The notes under the pieces are model-generated. The model was not told where the DNA came from, searched no databases, and saw nothing but the letters and a program-made list of their open reading frames with translations. 7,486 bases of DNA from assembly GCA_934525065.1 (NCBI GenBank), contig CAKSYX010000049.1, positions 1-7,486 on the forward strand, read 5' to 3'. Shown piece by piece: positions 1 to 5,215 of the stretch. The position numbers were made by a program, and so were the translations under genes. This DNA comes from an uncultured Eubacteriales bacterium. Its GTDB lineage: Bacteria; Bacillota; Clostridia; Oscillospirales; Acutalibacteraceae. How positions within the stretch are numbered: position 1 is the first letter of the stretch; every line of letters begins with the position of its first letter.

Positions 1-21
1 AAAAATATCTGAATTAAAACT

Positions 22-108
22 GCTTTGCACCTTAAACTTAATTATTTTTGATGCAGAGCAAGGCACAAATGCTATGCGCGAAAAGAATTAGTTTAAGGCG
101 GTTAAAGC
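22..108. repeat. Long imperfect inverted repeat, intergenic
   Basis: Positions 30-48 pair with 81-98: 17 base pairs with one bulged T at 39 and one A/G mismatch (44/85). The core is CCTTAAAC against GTTTAAGG. An outer helix, GCTTT (22-26) with AAAGC (104-108), extends it across a small internal loop. The apical loop is 49-80. No protein-coding gene is credible here. Read on the minus strand it lies downstream of the 47-residue peptide gene and is followed by a short T run, so it could end or protect that transcript. It could equally be a small repeat element or the end of a structured RNA whose gene lies left of the window. Confidence 0.5.
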
Positions 109-139
109 CCTTACCGAGACACCCTAAGGGTGACTTTTT
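107..139 (+). terminator. Possible weak terminator hairpin for a gene left of the window
   Basis: GCCCTTA (107-113) pairs with TAAGGGT (125-131), seven pairs including one G-T, around an 11-base loop. It is followed closely by TTTTT at 135-139. The orientation fits transcription entering from the left and converging on the minus-strand peptide gene. The stem is short, and it competes with the inverted repeat at 22-108 for bases 107-108, so this is tentative. Confidence 0.3.
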
Positions 140-151
140 ATACTGTTGAAA

Positions 152-295
152 TTAAAGATACTTTGTCAAGAATCCAAGACCGATGATCGGAAGGATTGTT
201 TTGAGAATGCCCTTAATCATGTCAAGGAACGCGGTGAAAATTTCATTTCCGCCTTCTTCCTCAGCCGGTGCAGTGGTGATGATTTCGTCGTTCAT
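152..295 (-). CDS. Small hypothetical protein, 47 aa, hydrophobic C-terminal half
   Basis: This is a complete small open reading frame: ATG at 295-293, TAA at 154-152. An AAAGGAGG ribosome binding site (complement of 303-310) lies 7 bases before the ATG, which is the main reason to call it. The N-terminal third is polar and acidic, starting MNDEIITTAPAEEE. From about residue 19 it is hydrophobic or amphipathic, ending ILKTILPIIGLGFLTKYL, with lysines at 28, 32 and 45. It has no cysteine, no lipobox and no classical signal peptide, since the charge pattern is reversed. It could insert into or lie on the membrane as one helix. It sits 74 bases downstream of the penicillin-binding protein gene on the same strand with no obvious terminator between them, so cotranscription is likely. 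I do not recognise a family; function is unknown. Confidence 0.62.
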   Translation of the reverse strand: MNDEIITTAPAEEEGGNEIFTAFLDMIKGILKTILPIIGLGFLTKYL

Positions 296-302
296 GGTAT
301 TG

Positions 303-310
303 CCTCCTTT
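303..310 (-). promoter_or_regulatory. Ribosome binding site of the 47-aa peptide gene
   Basis: The complement reads AAAGGAGG and ends 7 bases before the ATG at 295. It is as strong as the sites of the recognised genes in this window. It is the best evidence that this short frame is translated rather than the overlapping plus-strand frame, which has no comparable site. Confidence 0.65.
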
Positions 311-369
311 TTTGCGGCTTTCTTCGGCCGCTTATTTTACCTGATTTTAACATATCAATCAGCGTGAAG

Positions 370-1950
370 TCAATCGCCGAGAACAATCTTTTCCGCAATT
401 TCTTTGAACAGTGGCGTGCATTCAACGCTGCCGCCCACGCCGTCCTCGTTCATTACAACAACAATATAGTGAGGATTTTCGGCCGGGAAGAAGCTCGCAA
501 ACCACGTTCGGCAAATTTCACGGCCGCTGTCATAAATTCCGCTTTGCGCCGTTCCCGTTTTTCCGCATATTTTGAAAAAGGCGCTTTTTGCGCTCCTTGC
601 GTTGCCTTTTGAAACAACAAAGGAAAGGAGCTTTTTCATTTTGCTCACCGTACTTTCGGAAAGCACGCGCCGCTTTTCTTTCTTCGGCGCTTTTTTAACA
701 AGACCGTCCTCATTGGCAAGGCCGAAAATGACTGTCGGTTCGGTATAGCAGCCGGTTGCTATTGCGTTATATGCTGCGGCGAGCTGAATCGGCGTGACGG
801 AAAGCCTGCCCTGGCCGAAGGAGAAATTTGCCCTTTCGCCCGGCAGGCGCAAAAGCTTTTGTTCCGGCAGGCAGCCCTTTGAAGCAACAACATTTTCCGC
901 AAGCTTTATTTCGCTTTCAAAGCCGAGAGCGCGGCAGAACATCAAAAGCCCGTCCGTATCGAGCTTTTCAATCAGGTTCACAAAATATGTGTTGCAGGAA
1001 TTTCCGAGTGCCTTCTCCATTGTCTGCTCGCCGTGAGCCTTTTCATTATAACAGGTAAAGACCGTATCGCCCACCGTGCATTTTCCGCGGCAGGTATATT
1101 TTGTGTCTGCCGAAATTCCGCTTTCAAGCGCATAGGCGGCAATGACGCTTTTGAAAACCGAACCTGCACTGTATGCACCGAGAGCCTTATTAACAAGCGG
1201 CGACAGCTCGGATTTCAGTGCAGCGTCAAGGTTGTTCCGGTCAAATGAGGGTTTGTTCGCAAGAGCAAGTACCTCTCCCGTCAGCGCGTGCAAAACAACA
1301 ACGCAGCCGCTTTTGATTTTGCTTTTTTCAAGCATCTTTTCTGTGATTTTTTGAATTTTCCCGTCAACCGTCAGCACAACTCCGCCCTTTGAAGAAAAGT
1401 TTTCGTCGCGTATCTCCTTGTCAAAGCCCTGAAGCACTCTGCCCTCGGCGTCAACCTCAAAGCTCACCGAAAGCTTTCCGCCGCTCTCCTTCAAAAAATC
1501 GTTGTATCCTTTTTCGATTCCGGAGATTCCCTCCCCCGTCTGCGGGTCGGTGTAGCCCACAAGCTGACAGGCAAGAGAAGAAGCGTACCTCACCGGAATC
1601 TTAAACGTTCTGATATATTCGTTGTTGATTTTTGTTTTTACTTCGGCCGAAAACGGACGCTTGCTTTTGATGACCTCCTCGGCTCTTTTTGCGCCGAACA
1701 GCTCCTCAAGTGTTTTTCTTGAACCGATGTCCGGCGTAAAGACCGCAACGAGGCGGCTCTTTTTGTCAACAAGCTTTTCAAGCGACCTGTCATATATTTT
1801 TCCGCGTGATTCACCGAGTTCGATCGTTTTTCTCCCTCCGCTTTGAGACGCGGCGGAATAATTCTTCGCCGTTATTGCAATAATTCTGACGGTGAGAAGC
1901 AAAAAGCAAAGAGAAAGAAGAGAAAAAAGCCAGACCGCGCGTTTTCTCAT
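370..1950 (-). CDS. Class B penicillin-binding protein (PBP2/FtsI-type transpeptidase)
   Basis: This D,D-transpeptidase should crosslink peptidoglycan outside the membrane. The 526-residue product has a short basic N-terminus (MRKRAVW), one membrane anchor at about residues 5-27, and the RGKIYDR motif (49-55) typical of the start of class B PBP ectodomains. The transpeptidase domain shows all three active-site motifs: SVFK with nucleophile S264 and K267, SCN at 318-320, and KTGT at 464-467. The protein ends about 60 residues after KTGT, so there are no PASTA domains, and it is shorter than SpoVD-type PBPs. The ectodomain is cysteine-rich, including a CxxxC at 287/291 and C300. The frame is open to a TTG at 1968, but that codon overlaps the Shine-Dalgarno, so the ATG at 1950 is the start. 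It is transcribed divergently from groES. Whether it serves elongation, division or sporulation cannot be told from this sequence. Confidence 0.93.
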   Translation of the reverse strand: MRKRAVWLFSLLSLCFLLLTVRIIAITAKNYSAASQSGGRKTIELGESRGKIYDRSLEKLVDKKSRLVAVFTPDIGSRKTLEELFGAKRAEEVIKSKRPFSAEVKTKINNEYIRTFKIPVRYASSLACQLVGYTDPQTGEGISGIEKGYNDFLKESGGKLSVSFEVDAEGRVLQGFDKEIRDENFSSKGGVVLTVDGKIQKITEKMLEKSKIKSGCVVVLHALTGEVLALANKPSFDRNNLDAALKSELSPLVNKALGAYSAGSVFKSVIAAYALESGISADTKYTCRGKCTVGDTVFTCYNEKAHGEQTMEKALGNSCNTYFVNLIEKLDTDGLLMFCRALGFESEIKLAENVVASKGCLPEQKLLRLPGERANFSFGQGRLSVTPIQLAAAYNAIATGCYTEPTVIFGLANEDGLVKKAPKKEKRRVLSESTVSKMKKLLSFVVSKGNARSAKSAFFKICGKTGTAQSGIYDSGREICRTWFASFFPAENPHYIVVVMNEDGVGGSVECTPLFKEIAEKIVLGD

Positions 1951-1957
1951 GTTCTGC

Positions 1958-1965
1958 TCTCCTTT
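1958..1965 (-). promoter_or_regulatory. Ribosome binding site that sets the PBP start
   Basis: The complement reads AAAGGAGA, 7 bases before the ATG at 1950-1948. The longer frame would start at TTG 1968-1966, directly abutting this site and without a site of its own. The six residues between the two starts are therefore unlikely to be translated. Confidence 0.8.
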
Positions 1966-2059
1966 CAAAAATAATATATATTTGTAATATTATTTCAAAG
2001 CAGTCCGTTTTAAATCAGAAAACTTTTTGAAAAAAACTTCCATTATTTTCAAAAAACAC

Positions 2060-2087
2060 TTGATTTTTCAAAAAAAATGGCTACAAT
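2060..2087 (+). promoter_or_regulatory. Sigma-A promoter of groES-groEL
   Basis: The -35 box TTGATT (2060-2065) and -10 box TACAAT (2082-2087) are separated by 16 bases. Transcription would start at about 2094, inside the left arm of the CIRCE operator, which is the usual arrangement for HrcA repression. Upstream DNA is extremely A/T-rich, with three T-run/A-run blocks. Confidence 0.78.
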
Positions 2088-2092
2088 ATACA

Positions 2093-2119
2093 TTAGCACT
2101 CGGAGATATTGAGTGCTAA
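2093..2119 (+). promoter_or_regulatory. CIRCE operator (HrcA binding site)
   Basis: Perfect inverted repeat TTAGCACTC (2093-2101), 9-base spacer, GAGTGCTAA (2111-2119), identical to the CIRCE consensus. In Firmicutes the repressor HrcA binds this site and is released on heat or protein-folding stress. It covers the predicted transcription start and lies 34 bases before the groES start codon, so it would also form a stem in the 5' leader. hrcA itself is not in the window. Confidence 0.97.
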
Positions 2120-2153
2120 AACTTAGCAATGTAATGAATGGAGGATAAATACA

Positions 2154-2438
2154 ATGAAAATTAAACCCCTTCTTGACAGAGTTGTTCTTAAACCCACCGA
2201 AATTGAGGAAACCACAAAGAGCGGCTTCATTCTCACCAGTGCGTCGCAGGAGAAGCCCCAGTTTTCCGAAGTTGTTGCGGTCGGCCCCGGCGGCGTTGTT
2301 GACGGAAAGGAAACCGAAATGTACGTCAAGGTCGGCGACAAGGTGATTGCAGGCAAGTATTCCGGAACCGAAGTCAAAATCGACGACGTTGAATATACCA
2401 TCGTCCGTCAGAGCGATATTCTCGCAATCGTTGAGTAA
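2154..2438 (+). CDS. groES: Co-chaperonin GroES (10 kDa chaperonin)
   Basis: GroES forms the heptameric lid of the GroEL folding chamber in the cytoplasm. The 94-residue length is typical. The N-terminus MKIKPLLDRVVLKP is the standard family opening. The mobile loop that contacts GroEL lies at about residues 17-34, with the hydrophobic triplet FIL (25-27) where IVL or similar is usual. The VGPG turn is at 43-46, and the C-terminal strand ends in SDILAIVE. A GGAGG site at 2140-2144 lies 9 bases before the ATG. It is the first gene of a two-gene operon with groEL, separated by 19 bases and controlled by the CIRCE operator upstream. Nothing is broken or unusual. Confidence 0.98.
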   Translation: MKIKPLLDRVVLKPTEIEETTKSGFILTSASQEKPQFSEVVAVGPGGVVDGKETEMYVKVGDKVIAGKYSGTEVKIDDVEYTIVRQSDILAIVE

Positions 2439-2457
2439 TTAAGGGAGGAACAGAATC

Positions 2458-4095
2458 ATGGCAAAACAGATTATTTACGGTGAAGAAGCCAGAAAGGCTC
2501 TTCAAAGCGGTATTGACAAGCTTTCAAACACAGTTAAAATCACCCTCGGCCCTAAGGGCAGAAACGTTGTTATCGACAAGAAGTACGGCGCTCCGCTCAT
2601 CACGAATGACGGCGTAACGATTGCAAAAGAGGTTGAGCTTGAGGACGCTTTTGAAAACATGGGTGCTCAGCTCGTTAAGGAAGTTGCAACAAAGACCAAC
2701 GACGTTGCCGGCGACGGAACAACAACCGCCACCCTCCTCGCTCAGGCCCTCGTTCGCGAAGGTATGAAGAACGTTGCCGCCGGTGCGAACCCGATGGTTG
2801 TTAAAAAGGGCATCAAAAAGGCTGTTGACGCAGCTGTTGACGCTGTTAAAAAGAACTCCATCCCCGTTACCACCTCGGCCGATATCGCAAGGATCGCGAC
2901 CGTTTCCTCAGCCGATGAAACGGTCGGAAAGCTCATTGCCGAAGCAATGGAGACCGTCACAACGGACGGCGTAATCACCGTTGAGGAATCCAAGACTGCG
3001 GAGACCTGCAAGGAAGTTGTTGAAGGTATGCAGTTTGACCGCGGATACATTTCACCCTACATGGCAACAGACGCAGACAAGATGGAAGCTGTTATTGACG
3101 ACGCTTCAATCCTTATTACAGATAAAAAAATCTCCAACATTCAGGAGGTTCTTCCCCTCCTCGAGCAGGTTCTTCAGGCAGGCAAGAAGCTTGTAATCAT
3201 TGCCGAGGACGTTGAAGGCGAAGCCCTCGCGACCCTCCTTCTCAACAAGCTGCGCGGAACCTTCACCTGTGTTGCCGTCAAGGCTCCCGGCTTCGGCGAC
3301 AGAAGAAAAGAAATGCTTCAGGATATCGCTATCCTCACCGGCGGTCAGGTCATCACCTCAGATCTCGGCCTTGAGCTCAAGGAAGCCACTGTCGATATGC
3401 TCGGCTCGGCCCGCCAGGTCAAGGTTACAAAGGAAAACACCATTATCGTTGACGGCGCAGGCGACAAAGAGGCAATCAAGTCCCGTGTCGGCCAGATAAA
3501 GGCTCAAATCGAATCCTCCACCTCGGAGTTTGACCGCGAAAAGCTTCAGGAACGCCTTGCAAAGCTCGCAGGCGGCGTAGCCGTAATCAAGGTCGGCGCA
3601 GCAACCGAGACCGAAATGAAGGAAAAGAAGCTCAGAATTGAAGACGCTCTTGCCGCAACAAAAGCAGCCGTTGAAGAAGGCATGGTTGCAGGCGGCGGCG
3701 TTGCACTGCTCAACGCTATTCCGGCCGTCAGGGCCCTCCTTGACACCACCGAGGACTCAGACGAAAAAACCGGTATCAGAATCGTTATGAAGGCCATCGA
3801 AGAGCCCGTTCGCCAGATTGCAAAGAACGCAGGCCTTGAAGGCTCGGTAATCATCAACGAGATTGTTTCCGGCGGAAAGACCGGCTACGGCTTTAACTTC
3901 GCAAAGGAAGAATATGTCAACATGGCAGAAGCCGGAATCCTTGACCCGACAAAAGTCACCCGCAGCGCTCTTCAGAACGCCGCTTCCGTTGCTTCGATGG
4001 TTCTCACAACAGAGTCCCTCGTTGCAGACATCCCCGACCCGGCAGCAGACGCGGCTCAGGCTGCGGCAATGGCTCAGGGCGGCGGAATGTACTAA
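2458..4095 (+). CDS. groEL: Chaperonin GroEL (60 kDa chaperonin)
   Basis: GroEL is the ATP-driven double-ring chaperonin that folds cytosolic proteins with GroES. The 545-residue length is typical. The equatorial ATP site shows TLGPKGRNV (29-37) and GDGTTT (85-90), with D86 equivalent to the catalytic loop of the family. D396 in RIEDAL corresponds to the ATPase aspartate (D398 in E. coli). The chaperonin signature AAVEEGMVAGGG is at 403-414. The apical domain has YISPYM (197-202), where E. coli has YLSPYF; a methionine here is, as I recall, common in clostridia. The C-terminus is GGGMY, a short glycine/methionine tail. An AGGGAGG site at 2442-2448 lies 9 bases before the ATG. The gene is cotranscribed with groES and followed by a strong hairpin. 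Many antisense and alternative-frame open stretches inside it reflect its codon bias only. Confidence 0.99.
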   Translation: MAKQIIYGEEARKALQSGIDKLSNTVKITLGPKGRNVVIDKKYGAPLITNDGVTIAKEVELEDAFENMGAQLVKEVATKTNDVAGDGTTTATLLAQALVREGMKNVAAGANPMVVKKGIKKAVDAAVDAVKKNSIPVTTSADIARIATVSSADETVGKLIAEAMETVTTDGVITVEESKTAETCKEVVEGMQFDRGYISPYMATDADKMEAVIDDASILITDKKISNIQEVLPLLEQVLQAGKKLVIIAEDVEGEALATLLLNKLRGTFTCVAVKAPGFGDRRKEMLQDIAILTGGQVITSDLGLELKEATVDMLGSARQVKVTKENTIIVDGAGDKEAIKSRVGQIKAQIESSTSEFDREKLQERLAKLAGGVAVIKVGAATETEMKEKKLRIEDALAATKAAVEEGMVAGGGVALLNAIPAVRALLDTTEDSDEKTGIRIVMKAIEEPVRQIAKNAGLEGSVIINEIVSGGKTGYGFNFAKEEYVNMAEAGILDPTKVTRSALQNAASVASMVLTTESLVADIPDPAADAAQAAAMAQGGGMY

Positions 4096-4125
4096 TTTAG
4101 ATGTTAGACGTTAGACAGAGGACGG

Positions 4126-4161
4126 AAAGTCTCCGCAGCCGGTTCGGGCTGCGGAGACTTT
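4126..4161 (+). terminator. Terminator hairpin after groEL
   Basis: A perfect 15-bp stem (4126-4140 with 4147-4161) has a 6-base loop, GGTTCG, and starts 31 bases after the groEL stop. The T-rich tail is imperfect: the stem ends in CTTT, followed by GTTATATT. Termination is likely because of stem strength; some read-through into the transporter region is possible. Confidence 0.85.
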
Positions 4162-4210
4162 GTTATATTATGCACAATATTCATCTGTTTGACCGCGTTT
4201 TATTCACTAT

Positions 4211-4244
4211 TTTGCGCAAATTTGCAAAAAAATGCAAAAAATGC
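4211..4244 (+). promoter_or_regulatory. Phased TGC/A-tract block upstream of the transporter promoter
   Basis: TGC recurs at 4213, 4223, 4233 and 4242, a spacing of 10, 10 and 9 bases. The intervals are filled by AAATTT (4218-4223), A7 (4226-4232) and A6 (4236-4241). Two overlapping perfect palindromes occur here, TTTGCGCAAA (4211-4220) and GCAAATTTGC (4216-4225). The block directly abuts the -35 box. It could act as an UP element or curved DNA, or as a regulator site; no regulator can be named. Confidence 0.45.
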
Positions 4245-4273
4245 TTGACATTCATGTATATAGGTGATAAAAT
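4245..4273 (+). promoter_or_regulatory. Sigma-A promoter of the amino-acid transporter genes
   Basis: A perfect -35 TTGACA (4245-4250), a 17-base spacer and -10 TAAAAT (4268-4273, five of six consensus) predict a transcript start near 4280. That leaves a leader of only about 26 bases containing AAGGAGG (4290-4296), 9 bases before the ATG. A strong promoter fits an abundant binding protein. Confidence 0.88.
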
Positions 4274-4305
4274 CGCCTTGCAATTAAACAAGGAGGCTAT
4301 TAGAA

Positions 4306-5142
4306 ATGAAAAAAGTATTGGCACTCGTTCTCGCAGCACTCATGGTTTTTGCCCTCGTTGCCTGCGGAACCTCAAACTCAAACGAAACCACAACAGCCGC
4401 TAACGGCGAAAGCTCTGCTCCCGCTTCGGAAAGCGAAAGCACCGCATCGGGCGACAAAAAAACTCTTGTCATGGCGACCAACGCAACCTTCCCGCCGTAT
4501 GAATACAAAGACGGCGACAACTTTGCCGGCATCGACGTTGAGGTTGCTCAGAAGATTGCTGAAAAGCTCGGCATGGAGCTTGAAATTAAAGACGTTGAAT
4601 TCGGTTCAATCGTCACCGGCGTTCAGACCGGAAAGTATGACATCGGCATGGCAGGCATCAGCGTAACCGAAGACAGAAAGAAGAGCGTAAACTTCTCCGA
4701 CACCTATGCAACCGCAAAGCAGGTCGTTATCGTTACCGAAGATTCCGCAATCAAGAGCCTTGATGACCTCAAGGGCGACGGCTCAATGAAGTTCGGCGTT
4801 CAGCAGGACACCACCGGTGACATCCTCGCTTCCGATACCGTTGAAAACGGCGGCTACGGCAAAGATAACGTTGTTTCCTTCAAGGCGGCGACCGACACCG
4901 TTCAGGCTCTTAAAACCGGAAAGGTTGACGCAGTTATCATCGACAACGCTCCGGCTCAGAACTTTGTAAAGAGCACTGACGGCCTTAAGATCCTTGACGG
5001 AACATGGCTTGATGAAAGCTATGCAATCGCAATCAGCAAGGACAACACCGAGCTTCTTGAAAAGGTCAACGCAGCTTTGAAGGAGCTCACCGCTGACGGC
5101 ACGATTCAGGCAATCGTTGACAAATATATCCCCGCCGAGTAA
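4306..5142 (+). CDS. Amino-acid ABC transporter substrate-binding lipoprotein (SBP family 3)
   Basis: This is the extracytoplasmic receptor that captures a polar amino acid and delivers it to the permease. The 278-residue precursor has a lipoprotein signal peptide, MKKVLALVLAALMVF, with lipobox LVAC; C20 would be lipidated and anchor the protein to the outer face of the membrane. Residues 21-51 form a Ser/Thr/Glu/Ala-rich flexible linker. The family 3 binding domain begins at about 53 (LVMATNATFPPYEY). GIDVEVAQKIAEKLG (75-89) matches the family signature. R124 in TEDRKK is expected to hold the substrate carboxylate, and D213 after GKVDAVIID its amino group, as in the LAO/HisJ/GlnH group. Specificity (arginine, glutamine, cystine or other) cannot be assigned from sequence alone. 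The permease and ATPase genes follow, separated by a terminator-like hairpin. Confidence 0.95.
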   Translation: MKKVLALVLAALMVFALVACGTSNSNETTTAANGESSAPASESESTASGDKKTLVMATNATFPPYEYKDGDNFAGIDVEVAQKIAEKLGMELEIKDVEFGSIVTGVQTGKYDIGMAGISVTEDRKKSVNFSDTYATAKQVVIVTEDSAIKSLDDLKGDGSMKFGVQQDTTGDILASDTVENGGYGKDNVVSFKAATDTVQALKTGKVDAVIIDNAPAQNFVKSTDGLKILDGTWLDESYAIAISKDNTELLEKVNAALKELTADGTIQAIVDKYIPAE

Positions 5143-5156
5143 TCCCACGAAACCAC

Positions 5157-5187
5157 AAAGGGGAGCGGAAATTCCGCTCCCCTTTTT
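5157..5187 (+). terminator. Strong terminator hairpin between binding-protein and permease genes
   Basis: AAAGGGGAGCGG (5157-5168) pairs perfectly with CCGCTCCCCTTT (5174-5185) around a 5-base loop, AAATT, and the T run continues to 5187. It starts 15 bases after the binding-protein stop and ends 28 bases before the permease start. It has the form of an intrinsic terminator but lies inside the transporter operon, so it probably allows partial read-through and also shields the upstream message from 3' decay. Confidence 0.9.
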
Positions 5188-5201
5188 AACACTTTATTAT
5201 T

Positions 5202-5208
5202 AAGGAGG
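5202..5208 (+). promoter_or_regulatory. Ribosome binding site that sets the permease start
   Basis: AAGGAGG ends one base before an in-frame ATG at 5210, too close to be used, and 7 bases before GTG at 5216. The GTG is therefore the likely start and removes two residues from the longest frame. Confidence 0.75.
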
Positions 5209-5215
5209 TATGAAA

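Noticed and set aside
51..149. Short plus-strand frame from ATG at 51
   Set aside because: No Shine-Dalgarno precedes it, and it runs through the loop and arm of the inverted repeat and the terminator-like hairpin, so the open frame looks accidental.
146..367. Plus-strand 73-residue open frame
   Set aside because: It lies opposite the 47-residue minus-strand gene, begins at a non-ATG codon without a ribosome binding site, and its composition is that of a complementary shadow.
364..1846. Several plus-strand open frames opposite the PBP gene
   Set aside because: The minus-strand protein has all class B PBP motifs in order; the opposite frames have no recognisable domains or ribosome binding sites.
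1951..1968. Upstream TTG start for the PBP gene
   Set aside because: The TTG abuts and the added codons contain the AAAGGAG ribosome binding site, while the ATG at 1950 has ideal spacing from it.
1969..2059. Promoter for the PBP gene on the minus strand
   Set aside because: TTGAAA- and TATATT-like boxes exist in this A/T-rich DNA, but none has convincing spacing, so no specific promoter is called.
2742..3857. Long antisense frames inside groEL, and frames in the second plus register
   Set aside because: These arise from the strong third-position bias of a highly expressed gene; the products are low-complexity Ser/Arg/Pro or Ser/Thr/Ala strings.
4103..4116. Tandem GTTAGAC duplication after groEL
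   Set aside because: Two 7-base copies just before the terminator are too short to support a site or element.
5172..5200. Possible independent promoter for the permease, with TATTAT at 5195-5200 as -10
   Set aside because: The -35 position is TTCCGC inside the hairpin, a poor match, and the transcript would begin at about the Shine-Dalgarno.
5210..5215. ATG start for the permease
   Set aside because: Only one base separates it from AAGGAGG, too close for initiation; GTG at 5216 has 7-base spacing.
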